In this document: piece by piece, positions 35,415 to 45,695 of the stretch
Position numbering within the stretch: position 1 is the stretch's first letter
Layout of the letters: each line of letters opens with the position of its first letter
NCBI GenBank assembly: GCA_036501535.1
Contig: DASYAE010000066.1
Coordinates: 24,358-88,357, forward strand
DNA from: DASYAE01 sp036501535
GTDB taxonomy: Bacteria; Actinomycetota; Actinomycetes; Streptomycetales; Catenulisporaceae
Direction: 5' to 3'
DNA length: 64,000 nucleotides
Notes under the pieces: model-generated
The model's input: the letters and a program-made list of their open reading frames with translations, nothing else
Database searches by the model: none
What the model was told of the DNA's origin: nothing
Position numbers and translations under genes: made by a program

Positions 35415-35714
35415 TCAGAGGCCCAGCCCGCCCACGACGGACAGATCCTGGCCTGTGAACTCCCCGGTCAGCATCGGCATGGCCGCGCCGACCGCCTCCC
35501 GGGTCTCAGGCGCCTGCAGGGACGCGTCGTGCTCCGCCTTGCTCGGCCACACCTCGAAGGTCCATATGGCGTCCGGGTCGGTCTCCGAGACGCCGACTAT
35601 GTACGTCGTACACCCGAACGCGCGCACCCCTTCGGCCGCACGCATCAGGATCGCCATGACCTCGTCCCGGTGGCCCGGCTTGACCTTCATCGACCCGACA
35701 AAGCCGTACGACAC
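35415..35714 (-). CDS. Antibiotic-biosynthesis-monooxygenase-fold protein
   Basis: Protein of 99 residues with the ABM ferredoxin-like fold: GSMKVKPGHRDEVMAIL, then DAIWTFEVWPSKAEHDASLQAPETREAV, the pattern of YgiN-like quinol monooxygenases. Most members are dimeric and have unknown substrates. It is read leftwards, 160 bases before the SRPBCC gene, and probably has its own promoter. Confidence 0.85.
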   Translation of the reverse strand: MSYGFVGSMKVKPGHRDEVMAILMRAAEGVRAFGCTTYIVGVSETDPDAIWTFEVWPSKAEHDASLQAPETREAVGAAMPMLTGEFTGQDLSVVGGLGL

Positions 35715-35819
35715 GTGTTCTCCCGACTCGGACCGGCAAAGCTGACTCGGACTGACAGAGCTGCTGCGACGACCACTCTTCCACCCGGGTCCGACAATTC
35801 CGCGATCTTCCCGGGACCG

Positions 35820-38800
35820 CTACTCGTAGTACTCCTCGGCGGCCAGCTCGTCGGCCCGCTCGGGCTCGGCGAGCAGCGCGGCGATGAGGTGCCGACGGTC
35901 CCAGCGGCCGGCCGCCCAGGCCAGCGCGCGGGCCAGGCCGTCGAAGGTGGAGGCGTGCACCTCGCCGTCGACGACCCGCCAGGCCACCTCCGACTCGCCG
36001 TCGAGGATCAGCTCCTCGTGCTCGACGTAGCTGTCCGGCACGTCCGGCACGATGCTCAGCACCTCGTCCGGGACCTCCTGCCGCTCCCCCTGCGACGTCA
36101 CCTCGCCGGGCACCGCCTCCGAGACCAGGCCCAGCTCGAGCAGGTCGGCGAGGCGCTCGGCGTGCCGGGCCGGGACCGGGATGCACGGCCGGGCGCCGAG
36201 CAGCGGCTGGAGGTCGGGGGCGTCGACCACGACGACCTGCTCCGCGTCGGCGACGACCGGCACGCCCTCGGACAGCGCGCGGACCGCGTTCGGCGGGTTG
36301 AGCCGGTCCTCGGGCACCGCGGCGAGCGCGCTGTAGAGCGCGACCAGCTGACCGGCCGTCACCTCGCGGTCCGGGTCGGCGAGCCGGTCGAGCAGTTCGT
36401 CCGGGCCGCCCGGGGAGGCCAGCAGCGCGTCGAGCGTTCCGCGCACGCCGAGGCCGGTCAGGAACTCGGCGTCGGCGAGGATCTCGGCAAGGGCCGAGGC
36501 TTCGTCCGAGGTCTTCCCGTCCTCCGCGGCGTCGAGGTTGTCCGCGTCGTCCAGGTTGTCTGCGTCCGGCTCTACGAGGTCGTACAAGCCGGTCAACAGC
36601 CCGCCCTCGGTGGCCAGATCAGCCGGGCAGCGTCCATCAAGCACCGCGTGGCGGCTAAGCCACCAGGATGTGTAGGACGGCAGGTGCAGCACACCGCCAT
36701 CGCCTGTCATAACCCTGACCGTGTCGACGACGGCGGGGCGCAGTTCCGGCCCCGCGAGCAGCGAGAGCGCGGCGGGCCAGGCGGCCGGTGCGACCAGGTC
36801 GAGATCGCGGACCGCGAGCAGTTCGGAGACCACCGGCGGGGTGTCGCGGGCGCCGGAGGGCAGCAGGTCCCGCAGGTCCTCGAGCCAGTCCTCGAAGCCG
36901 TCGAGCTCGAGCAGCTGCTCGTCCACGGCGTCGACATCGAGCAGCACGTCGCCGACCCGCAGCATGGTGAGCGTGTCCACTACGCCGACCGCGCGCAGCG
37001 GTGCCGGTCCCCAGCGCCGGACCAGGTCCCGGTCGACCCGGCCGACGACGCCGGGCCGGACGATCGCGTCGAGCTGCGAGCCGGGCAGCAGCAGCTCGCG
37101 CGCGGGCGTGAAGTCGCCGCGGTCGTCGAGCAGCGGGAGCTCGCCGAGGCCGAAACGCTCCCGGGGCCCCGGATCGGCGGCCTCGACCAGGGTGAGCACG
37201 GCGTCGGCCAGCGCCGCAGCCCGGGCCGGGCCGGGCGGCGCGCCGAAGTCGCCGGGCCCGGGCTCCGGCTCGGGCAGTTCATCGCGCGCGGCGATGAGCG
37301 CAGTGCGCACGGCCGGATCGGCGAGTATCGCGCGGGGGCGGGCTGGTCTGGCACCGAGCCGTTCAAGGAGCGCGCTCGGCCCTGAGCCGGGAAGGAGCGC
37401 GGCAGGATGCGCGATACGCAGCCCGAGCGGCTTGAGTGCGCCGAAGCGGCCATCGTCCAGATCGCCCTCAGGCAGCAGGACGCCCGCGGCGCCGCGGATC
37501 GTGCGGCCGTCCACCAGCGGGACCGGCAATTCCGCCAGCGCCTCGCGCACTCCCGGATCGAAGCCGGCCACGGAGTCCAGCGCCGCGTAGAGCCGCCCCC
37601 ACCACGCCGGCTCCCGGCGCAGGGAGACCAGCGTCTCGACGAGTTCCGCGGGCTCCATCCGGTGCACGCCGAGCGCCGCGAGCGCGACCGGCTCGCCGTC
37701 CCAGCCGGCCGGCACGAGGCCGGGCACCGTGTCCGTCAGAACGCCGACCAGTGCGTCGTCGCCGGGGACGAGCACGGTCGCCTCGCCGGGCCGCAGCAGC
37801 GCGGCGCCGCCGTCCGCCGCGGGCAGGAAGGCGGTGTGCGCGAGGCGTTTCAGGATCCGATCACGCAGTTCGGCGTCGAGGGCGCCCTCGGCGATCGGGC
37901 CGGGCACGAGGCGCAGCAGGCCGGGCCTGCGCACGGGCCAGTGCTCGACCAGGTCCGCGTAGGCGTCGGCGGCCCTGTCCAGCACGAAGTCGTGCAGCGG
38001 GCCGGGGGTGACGTGGCGCCGGGTCGGGTCGAGCGGAAGCGTGGCGATCAGCAGCGCGGGCACGCCGAGCGGCTCGTCGGTGGGCGTCGGGGCGTGCACG
38101 ACCGGTGCGGTGTGCGGCGTACGCGGCGTGCCCTCGGCGTCGCTCGGCACGGCCCAGGTGACCGACCAGTACGGCTGCGCGCGCTCCTCGACCGGCCGGT
38201 TCGCCAGCAGCATCGGGTCGAGCGCGCCGTGCGCGCGGGCCAGCCGCCACCGGGTCGTGCGGCCGCCGTCGGAGATCAGCCACTCGCCCGCGTCGCCCTC
38301 GCGCGACGTCAGGGTCCGCACGTCGCCGTCCACGTCGACGACGACTTCGGCCAGGTGCGGCAGGGACAGCAGCAGCGCGTCGTCGAGCTCGCCGAGCAGG
38401 CGGCGGACCAGGCTCTCCGCGGCGCTGTCGCGCAGCGGCAGCACGACGGCGGTGTCATAGCCCTGAGGGGGCTGGCCGTCGGCCGGGAACGGCAGGCGCA
38501 GCGCGGGGACCCGGCCGAGCCGGCGGCCGAGCTCGGCCTCCAGCTCAGGGCTCTTCGAAGCCGCGTCGGCGGCCGCGGCCCGGGCGTCGGCGGCGGAGAA
38601 GCGGACCGAGCCCTGCCGGGAGAGCAGCCCCGGCTCGTCGCTGACCGCGAGCACCGCGGCGAAGCCGACGCCGAACCGGCCGACCGTCCCGGCCCCGTCG
38701 GGTCCGGCCTGCTCGTTCCGCTTGGCCGAGGCGCGCAGCGTGGCGAGGCCGACGACGCCCCCGGCGTCGAGCGGGGCGCCGGTGTTCGCCGCGGTCAGCA

Positions 38801-39032
38801 CGGTTCCGGCGGGGTCGCGGGAGTCCAGCGTGAAGCGCAGCCGGCCCGGCTGCCCGGCCCGGGTCGCCGCGTCGGCGGCGTTCTGCGCCAGCTCGACCAG
38901 CACCCGGTCCCGGTACGCGCCGAGGACCAGGTCCTCCTCGAGGTTCGCGTCCTCGCGGAAGCGGACCGCGGCGGCGGCCCAGGAGTCCAGCACCCGGGTG
39001 CGGATCGCGGCGGTGTCGAATCGGTCGGTCAC
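35820..39032 (-). CDS. Large sacsin/Hsp90-type GHKL ATPase-domain protein
   Basis: Protein of 1070 residues from a GTG at 39032. The first ~250 residues are a GHKL (Hsp90/sacsin-like) nucleotide-binding domain: ELAQNAADA at 47-55 with the Glu and Asn that handle ATP and Mg, an NTG box near 83-85, and GTVGRFGVGFAAV at 115-127 as the lid glycine box. The rest has no recognisable catalytic domain and is an alpha/beta-rich region with acidic stretches, including a repeated DADNLDDADNLD run. Actinobacterial genomes often carry one such protein, usually labelled a molecular chaperone, with no proven role. It is divergent from the CBS gene. Confidence 0.82.
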   Translation of the reverse strand: MTDRFDTAAIRTRVLDSWAAAAVRFREDANLEEDLVLGAYRDRVLVELAQNAADAATRAGQPGRLRFTLDSRDPAGTVLTAANTGAPLDAGGVVGLATLRASAKRNEQAGPDGAGTVGRFGVGFAAVLAVSDEPGLLSRQGSVRFSAADARAAAADAASKSPELEAELGRRLGRVPALRLPFPADGQPPQGYDTAVVLPLRDSAAESLVRRLLGELDDALLLSLPHLAEVVVDVDGDVRTLTSREGDAGEWLISDGGRTTRWRLARAHGALDPMLLANRPVEERAQPYWSVTWAVPSDAEGTPRTPHTAPVVHAPTPTDEPLGVPALLIATLPLDPTRRHVTPGPLHDFVLDRAADAYADLVEHWPVRRPGLLRLVPGPIAEGALDAELRDRILKRLAHTAFLPAADGGAALLRPGEATVLVPGDDALVGVLTDTVPGLVPAGWDGEPVALAALGVHRMEPAELVETLVSLRREPAWWGRLYAALDSVAGFDPGVREALAELPVPLVDGRTIRGAAGVLLPEGDLDDGRFGALKPLGLRIAHPAALLPGSGPSALLERLGARPARPRAILADPAVRTALIAARDELPEPEPGPGDFGAPPGPARAAALADAVLTLVEAADPGPRERFGLGELPLLDDRGDFTPARELLLPGSQLDAIVRPGVVGRVDRDLVRRWGPAPLRAVGVVDTLTMLRVGDVLLDVDAVDEQLLELDGFEDWLEDLRDLLPSGARDTPPVVSELLAVRDLDLVAPAAWPAALSLLAGPELRPAVVDTVRVMTGDGGVLHLPSYTSWWLSRHAVLDGRCPADLATEGGLLTGLYDLVEPDADNLDDADNLDAAEDGKTSDEASALAEILADAEFLTGLGVRGTLDALLASPGGPDELLDRLADPDREVTAGQLVALYSALAAVPEDRLNPPNAVRALSEGVPVVADAEQVVVVDAPDLQPLLGARPCIPVPARHAERLADLLELGLVSEAVPGEVTSQGERQEVPDEVLSIVPDVPDSYVEHEELILDGESEVAWRVVDGEVHASTFDGLARALAWAAGRWDRRHLIAALLAEPERADELAAEEYYE

Positions 39033-39309
39033 GTGACGGGGCTCCCTCGACGTCTGCTTCGGCCCCTCGGCGGGCGCCCGGCAAGGCTACCGCCTCGCCT
39101 CGGCGGCGCGGCACGACCAGCCGGGGCGCCGTCCGCCGTGGGCGAGCACACCGATAGCCGACTCACGATGAGAGCCTGCAATTGTGCGTGGTCCACTCGT
39201 TGACGTGGCAAAACGGCGGGCCCTTGACCTCCGCAGGGCTGGCGATCACGCGGATTGTCCGTCAGGGTGGGTGATACACCCCTGCTGTCCTTCGAAGGCG
39301 AGGGAAGCC

Positions 39310-39738
39310 ATGAGAGTTAGAGACGTGCTTACGCACAAGGGAAGCGGCGTGGTCACGGTCCGCCCCGATGCCGGATGCCGCGAACTGCTCACCATCCTGG
39401 CCCAGCACAACATCGGCGCCGTCGTGGTCTCCCCGGACGGGTCCACGGTCGCCGGGATCGTCTCCGAGCGCGACGTCGTGCGCCGCCTGAACGACCGGGG
39501 CGACGCCGTGCTCGACGGCCCGGTCTCCGACATCGCCGTCTGGCAGGTCTCGACCTGCGGCCTGGACGACCCGGTCGACGAGCTGCGCGACACGATGACG
39601 CAGCGCCGGATCCGCCACCTGCCGGTGGTCGAGGACGGCCGCCTGGTCGGCATCGTCAGCATCGGCGACGTGGTCAAGAGCACCATCGACCAGCTCGAGT
39701 TCGAGCGGCAGAACCTGATCGACTACTTGCAGAGCTGA
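39310..39738 (+). CDS. Two-CBS-domain protein
   Basis: Protein of 142 residues made only of a CBS pair (Bateman module): VRDVLTHKGSGVVTVRPDAG then IVSERDVVRRL in the first, and RRIRHLPVVEDGRLVGIVSIGDVVKS in the second. Such stand-alone pairs bind adenine nucleotides and act as energy or ligand sensors. The nearest possible partner is the ATPase on the opposite strand, 277 bases away. A hairpin follows the stop. Confidence 0.93.
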   Translation: MRVRDVLTHKGSGVVTVRPDAGCRELLTILAQHNIGAVVVSPDGSTVAGIVSERDVVRRLNDRGDAVLDGPVSDIAVWQVSTCGLDDPVDELRDTMTQRRIRHLPVVEDGRLVGIVSIGDVVKSTIDQLEFERQNLIDYLQS

Positions 39739-39744
39739 TCCCGG

Positions 39745-39788
39745 GCGGGCGGCGGCAGGGCCCTGGATCGGGGCTCTTCGCCGCCCGC
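39745..39788. terminator. Hairpin between convergent CBS and LysR genes
   Basis: A perfect 10-bp stem gcgggcggcg / cgccgcccgc with a 24-base loop starts 6 bases after the CBS stop and ends 19 bases before the LysR stop. It can serve both strands. Confidence 0.55.
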
Positions 39789-39807
39789 GTGCAGGCGTGC
39801 GAGCGGA

Positions 39808-40761
39808 TCAAGCATCGAAGGCTGATGCGGCGTCGTGCAGCAGCTCGATCAGACGGCGAATATCAGGCCTGCGCGCCGTGCCGGTGCGGCTCGCCGTGAA
39901 GATCGTGCGGACGACCGGGTGTACCAGCGGATGCAGGCTGACCGGAAGGCCGCCGTCTGCAGCTGGGCCCGGCACCGGCCCCGAGAGGCCGAGCCGCGGG
40001 ACGAGCGCAACGCCGGCGCCGGCCGCGACCAGGGCGGCCAGGACGGCGAAGTCGCTGCTGCGGGCCCGGATCGCGGGCACGAACCCGGCCGCCCCGCAGG
40101 CGCGCTGGATCATCTCGTAGCACGAGGTCTCCGGGTCGGGGGTCAGCCAGGGCTCCTCGGCGAGCCGCGCCAGGTCGACCGGCTCGTGCGCGGCCAGGCC
40201 GAGGCGCGCCGCGTGGCCGGGGTGCAGGACGGCGAATACGGGGTCTTCCATGAGCGTCGCGTGGTCGCAGCCGGCCGGGAAGTCCCGCGGCAGGATCGTG
40301 TAGCTGTGCACGACGGCGAGGTCGGTCTCGCGCTTGCGCAGCGCATCCAGGGCCGCATCAGGCTCCTGTCCGACCAGGTTCAGTGTCAGGGTGCGGCCAT
40401 CGTCGGCAGGGTCGGCCGCGAGCCGACGCCAGACGTCCGGCAGCAGGGTGCGGCAGGCCGAGGCGAAGGCGGCGATGCGCACGTGCCCGCGCCGGCCGCC
40501 GCGCAGGGCCGCGAGGTCGGACTCGGCGGCGGACAGGTCGCCGAGGACCACTTCCGCGTGGGCGAGCAGCAGTTCTCCGGCGGCGGTGAGCCGCAGCGTG
40601 CGCCCGCTGCGCTCGACGACCGGCAGCCCGGCCTCGCGTTCGAGCACCGCGAGCTGCTGCGAGACCGCCGGCGCGGTCAGGTGCAGGGCCTCCGCGGTCG
40701 CGGCCACCGTGCCGTGGCTGGCCAGCTGCTGGAGAACCCGGAGGCGGCGCACGTCGAGCAT
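39808..40761 (-). CDS. LysR-family transcriptional regulator
   Basis: Protein of 317 residues. The N-terminal helix-turn-helix is LRVLQQLASHGTVAATAEALHLTAPAVSQQLAVLE, followed by the linker helix and a periplasmic-binding-like effector domain (VRIAAFASACRTLLPDVW). It is divergent from the EamA exporter, which it likely regulates together with itself, in the usual LysR arrangement. A near-palindrome lies between them. Confidence 0.92.
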   Translation of the reverse strand: MLDVRRLRVLQQLASHGTVAATAEALHLTAPAVSQQLAVLEREAGLPVVERSGRTLRLTAAGELLLAHAEVVLGDLSAAESDLAALRGGRRGHVRIAAFASACRTLLPDVWRRLAADPADDGRTLTLNLVGQEPDAALDALRKRETDLAVVHSYTILPRDFPAGCDHATLMEDPVFAVLHPGHAARLGLAAHEPVDLARLAEEPWLTPDPETSCYEMIQRACGAAGFVPAIRARSSDFAVLAALVAAGAGVALVPRLGLSGPVPGPAADGGLPVSLHPLVHPVVRTIFTASRTGTARRPDIRRLIELLHDAASAFDA

Positions 40762-40803
40762 GGGCGGTCGGTCCTGACTGCGGGAACAGGCGAGTGGCTG
40801 ATG

Positions 40804-40820
40804 ATAAAGCTTTGCTTAAT
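40804..40820. promoter_or_regulatory. Candidate LysR operator before EamA gene
   Basis: A 17-base near-palindrome ATAAAGCTTTGCTTAAT with arms AT-n-AAGC / GCTT-n-AT in the AT-rich 116-base divergent region. Position and symmetry fit a LysR site; the strict T-N11-A rule is not clearly met. Confidence 0.35.
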
Positions 40821-40877
40821 GATCGCGAAGAATAATCTAACTGGATCTTTCGTATTCTAGGCGCAAGCCTGGGTGCT

Positions 40878-41810
40878 GTGAATACACGCCCCGCCGCTGC
40901 CGCCACCGCCGCCTCGCCGAGCTTCCTGGCGCTGGCCGGCACCGTCGTGCTCTGGGCGGCCGCCTTCCCGGCCATCCGGGTCGGCGTCGCAGGACTCGGC
41001 GTCGCGGCGCTCTCCCTGCTGCGCCTCGCGATCGCCGCGGCGGTGCTGGCCGCCGTCGCGCCGCTCACCCGCGTGCGGATCCCGAGTCGGCGGGACCTGC
41101 CGCTGATCGCGCTGGCCGGCGCCACCGGCATGACCGCCTACCAGGTCCTGCTGAACTGGGGCGAGGAGCACGTCGCCGCCGGGACCTCCAGCCTGCTGGT
41201 CGTGTCGGCCCCCGTGTTCAGCGTGCTGCTGGCCGCCGTGTTCCTGGCCGAGCCGGTGACCCGCACTATCGTCGCGGGCAGCGCCGTCGCGCTGGCTGGC
41301 TGCGCGGTCGTCGCGCTCGCCGGGAACCGGGCCGGGTTCAGCGCCAGCGCGTTCGCCGTGCTGGGCGCGGCCGCCGTACAGGGGACGTACCACATCGCCA
41401 TCAAGCCGCTGCTGCGCTCCTACACAGGGCTCGAAGTCGCGACGTACGCGATGGTCGCAGGGACCGTGTTCGCGCTGCCGATGATCCCGGCGGCGGCTCC
41501 CGCGATCGCCCACGCGCGGCCCGGTCCGATCGCCGCTGCAGTGTTCCTGGGACTGCTGCCCTCGGCCCTGGGCTTCGTCATCTGGGGCCATGCGGTAGCC
41601 CGGCTCCCGATCGCGATCGCTACCGCAGCGCTCTACTTCGTGCCGCCGGTGACGCTGCTGGTGGCCTTCGTCTGGCTCGGGGAGGTCCCACGGCCGATCG
41701 CGCTGGTCGGCGGGGCCGTGGCCGTGCTCGGCGTCGCGCTGATCAATCGGAGGCCGCGCCGGCGCCCGGCCGCTGCGCCGCAGCTCGCCGACGCCGTGCG
41801 CGCGGATTGA
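40878..41810 (+). CDS. EamA/DMT-family exporter
   Basis: Protein of 310 residues with ten hydrophobic segments in two EamA halves. The first half has LWAAAFPAIRVGVAGL, and MTAYQVLLNWGEEHVAAGTSSLLVVSAPVFSVLLA marks the end of the first repeat; the second ends LPIAIATAALYFVPPVTLLVAFVWLGE. These transporters export amino acids, nucleosides or drugs. It is under likely control of the divergent LysR protein. The esterase gene downstream follows after about 100 bases. Confidence 0.9.
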   Translation: MNTRPAAAATAASPSFLALAGTVVLWAAAFPAIRVGVAGLGVAALSLLRLAIAAAVLAAVAPLTRVRIPSRRDLPLIALAGATGMTAYQVLLNWGEEHVAAGTSSLLVVSAPVFSVLLAAVFLAEPVTRTIVAGSAVALAGCAVVALAGNRAGFSASAFAVLGAAAVQGTYHIAIKPLLRSYTGLEVATYAMVAGTVFALPMIPAAAPAIAHARPGPIAAAVFLGLLPSALGFVIWGHAVARLPIAIATAALYFVPPVTLLVAFVWLGEVPRPIALVGGAVAVLGVALINRRPRRRPAAAPQLADAVRAD

Positions 41811-41916
41811 ACAACCAGTGAGCAACACGTTGAACGAAACCCGCGCGTGCCTGCTCGACGGCGGCGCGGAAATCAGGTTCCCTGGTCTCGAGTCCACCAT
41901 GTGGGAGGCGCAGGCC

Positions 41917-43401
41917 GTGAACCCCGTCGTCACCACCGCGCACGGCGCTGTGCGCGGTGCTCAGACCGACTTCGGCGTCTCGGTGTTCAAAGGGATTCCG
42001 TACGCCGCGGCACCCTTCGGCGCCGACCGCTTCAAGCCGCCGAGGCCCGCGGCGTCGTGGCCGGGCGAGCGCGACGCGCTGGAGTTCGGGCCGACCGCGC
42101 CCAAGCCGGGTTACCCTCCGCCCTTCGACGAGCTGCTGCCCGAGGTCGACATCCCGGGCGCAGACTGCCTGAATCTGAACATCTGGACGCCGGCCCCCTC
42201 CGGCAGCGCGCCGGTGCTGGTCTGGCTGCACGGCGGGGCCTTCGCGAACGGCTCGGGCAGCGCGCCGGGCTACGACGGCACCCGGTTCGCCCGCGACGGC
42301 GTCGTGCTGGTCACGATCAACTACCGGCTGGGCCTGGAGGGCTTCCTCTACCTCGGCGAGGGCGCGGCCAACCTCGGCCTGCTCGACCAGCTCGCGGCGC
42401 TGGCCTGGGTGCGCGAGAACATCGCCGGGTTCGGCGGCGATCCGGCCCGGGTCACGGTCGCGGGCCAGTCGGCGGGCGCGATGAGCATCGGCGCGCTGCT
42501 GGCGATGCCCGCTTCCGCGGGACTCTTCCATCAGGCGATCCTGCAGAGCGGCGCCGCGCACCACACGCTGCCGGCCGAGACCGCGGCGATGGTCAGCCGG
42601 CACACTGCGGAGAAGCTGGGGATCGAGCCGCGGCCGGAGCTGTTTGCGAAGGCTGCGATAGAGGAGTTGCTGAGTGCGTTTCAGGCGGTCCGCGCCGACG
42701 TGCTGCACAATCCCGATCCGGCGGCGTGGCGGGAGGTCGCGGTCAATTCGATGCCTTATGAGCCGGTCGTGGACGGCGTGACCCTGCCGGACGATCCGGC
42801 CCGGTCCGCGGCGGGCGCCTCCGCCGGTATCCGGCTTCTGATCGGCAGCAACACCGACGAACAGCGGTTCTTCACCGTGCCGACCGGCGTGGCCGAACTC
42901 GCCGACGAGGCCGCGCTGCGCCGTAGTGCTGCGCGCTACGGTCTGGATCCGGACTCGGCCCCCGACGTCTACCGCAGCGGCCGCCCGGACTCAGGCCCCG
43001 GATACCTCATGGCCGCGCTGGTCACCGACTGGTTCTACCGCATCCCGGCGATCCGGCTGGCCGAGGCGCGCGCGGCCCTCGGCGCCGCGCCGAGCCACCT
43101 GTACGAGTTCGCCTGGCAGCCCTCCTCCTTCGGCGGCAGGATCGGGGCCTGTCACGCCGCCGAGGTCCCCTTCGTCTTCGACAACCTGGCCAGAGGGAGC
43201 CTGTCCAAGCTGCTCGGGGACATGCCGCAGCGGGTCGCCGACACGATGCACGGCGCGTGGGTCTCCTTCGTCGCGCAGGGCGATCCCGGCTGGCCGGCCT
43301 ACGACCCGAAGCAGCGCACGACGATGCGGTTCGACCTGGAGAGCGGCGCCGTCGCGGATCCCCGGCCGGCCGAGCGCGAGCTGTGGTCCGGGGTCCGGTG
43401 A
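41917..43401 (+). CDS. Type B carboxylesterase
   Basis: I choose the GTG at 41917 because gggagg lies nine bases before it; ATG at 41899 is less well placed. The 494-residue product has FKGIPYAAAPFGADRFKPP at the start, DCLNLNIWTP, the oxyanion loop LVWLHGGAFANGSG, the nucleophile elbow VAGQSAGAMS, a Glu in SNTDEQRF and the His in GACHAAEVPFVF, forming the Ser-Glu-His triad of this family. There is no signal peptide, so it is cytoplasmic. Para-nitrobenzyl-esterase-like; the natural substrate is unknown. Confidence 0.9.
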   Translation: MNPVVTTAHGAVRGAQTDFGVSVFKGIPYAAAPFGADRFKPPRPAASWPGERDALEFGPTAPKPGYPPPFDELLPEVDIPGADCLNLNIWTPAPSGSAPVLVWLHGGAFANGSGSAPGYDGTRFARDGVVLVTINYRLGLEGFLYLGEGAANLGLLDQLAALAWVRENIAGFGGDPARVTVAGQSAGAMSIGALLAMPASAGLFHQAILQSGAAHHTLPAETAAMVSRHTAEKLGIEPRPELFAKAAIEELLSAFQAVRADVLHNPDPAAWREVAVNSMPYEPVVDGVTLPDDPARSAAGASAGIRLLIGSNTDEQRFFTVPTGVAELADEAALRRSAARYGLDPDSAPDVYRSGRPDSGPGYLMAALVTDWFYRIPAIRLAEARAALGAAPSHLYEFAWQPSSFGGRIGACHAAEVPFVFDNLARGSLSKLLGDMPQRVADTMHGAWVSFVAQGDPGWPAYDPKQRTTMRFDLESGAVADPRPAERELWSGVR

Positions 43402-43518
43402 GGGTACGCGCGAGGGCGAGGCAGGACCCGGTGGTGCAGTGGCGTCGTGGCATGCGGGGCCTCCGGCGGGTCGGAAAACACCTATCGCCGCAGGTCCCTG
43501 ACGAATAGGCTCGCGCTC

Positions 43519-44463
43519 ATGACCGACGGCGACTGGAGGGATGGTGGGTTCAGGCAGCGTCGGCCCTCCGTGGAGACTCTCGCCTGGGTTGCGGCGTCGA
43601 TGGGTCGGGGCAGTCGCGTCGTCGGCTATCGCCGATTGACCGGTGGCGTCTGCTCCGCCGTGAATCGGCTGACTGTCGAGCGACGTGGAGTGCGAACGTT
43701 CGTCGTACTGCGGCAGTACCCGGGCGGGCTCGGCCTGCAGGGGAGCTTGGAGGAGGAGATCGCCAACCTCGGCGTGGTGGCGGGAAGCGGGCTCCCGGTT
43801 CCGAGCGTCCTGGCGACCGATGTTGCCGGTACTTCGACGGGGGGCGCGCCATCGTTGCTGATGACGCGGTTGCAGGGGCATGTTCACCTCAGTCCGGCGG
43901 AACCTCGGTCGTGGATGACGAGGATCGCGGAGATTGCGGTACTGCTGCATTCCCTCGACCTGCCCGCGAAGGTGTTCAGACCTTGGTCGGATTCCTGGAT
44001 CGCTCCTCGAGACGGGTTTCAGGTGCCGGTCGGCGCACAGAAGCCGGCTGTGTGGAAGGCGGCGTTCGGTGTCATGGCGGCGCCGCCGCCGAAGGACACC
44101 GCCGTCTTTCTGCACACTGATTTCCTGCCTGTCAATATGCTGTGGTCGCGTGGGAGGATTACCGGACTGACCGACTGGCTCTCCATCTATCGGGGGGCGC
44201 GCGCGATAGACGTCGGGCACTGCCGGCGATACTTGGCGGCGCTCTACTCGCCCGAGTGGGCGGACCAGCTTCGGTCGCTCTACGAGTCGATCGCCGGGGT
44301 GACTCTCGATCCGTGGTGGGACCTGTATGCCCTGCTGCACTATGACGACAGCGGGCCGAAGTGGATCCTCGGTCAGGTCGCCGGGCGCCGTCCCGTCGAT
44401 GTGCCCGGCATGACTTCCCGGGTCGAGATCGCTGTCGAGACAGCGCTACGGCGCCTCGGATAA
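43519..44463 (+). CDS. APH-like phosphotransferase
   Basis: Protein of 314 residues. A kinase-like catalytic loop is present as VFLHTDFLPVNML (H-x-D with Asn five residues on), and the DFG-equivalent Asp as ITGLTDWLSI. Its relationship to the other APH protein at 31489 is distant. Function is unknown; the fold phosphorylates small molecules such as sugars, amino acids or antibiotics. Its stop touches the stop of the aldo/keto reductase on the opposite strand with no spacer, an unusually tight convergence. Confidence 0.8.
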   Translation: MTDGDWRDGGFRQRRPSVETLAWVAASMGRGSRVVGYRRLTGGVCSAVNRLTVERRGVRTFVVLRQYPGGLGLQGSLEEEIANLGVVAGSGLPVPSVLATDVAGTSTGGAPSLLMTRLQGHVHLSPAEPRSWMTRIAEIAVLLHSLDLPAKVFRPWSDSWIAPRDGFQVPVGAQKPAVWKAAFGVMAAPPPKDTAVFLHTDFLPVNMLWSRGRITGLTDWLSIYRGARAIDVGHCRRYLAALYSPEWADQLRSLYESIAGVTLDPWWDLYALLHYDDSGPKWILGQVAGRRPVDVPGMTSRVEIAVETALRRLG

Positions 44464-45534
<1,071 letters not shown>

Positions 45535-45610
45535 GGACTTCCCCTCTCTGGTGCCGTGTCTGCGAGTCTGCCTGGACGGCAGGGCTTGATCAACGCAGAG
45601 ATCCGCAATA

Positions 45611-45633
45611 ATCGATAACCGCAGCGAATCGAT
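45611..45633. promoter_or_regulatory. Candidate LysR site: paired ATCGAT
   Basis: Two ATCGAT hexamers separated by 11 bases sit in the middle of the 161-base divergent region between the aldo/keto reductase and the LysR gene. Each is itself palindromic, and their centres are 17 bases apart, plausible for a LysR dimer-of-dimers. Confidence 0.35.
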
Positions 45634-45695
45634 CCGGCGTGACGTGGCACGGCGGCAGCAACGGAAACGGAAACAGCAGGAAAGGAACAACCGAG

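Noticed and set aside
34929..37385. 818-codon plus-strand open frame over the SRPBCC, ABM and sacsin-type genes
   Set aside because: It spans three well-supported genes on the other strand and shows no protein-family feature.
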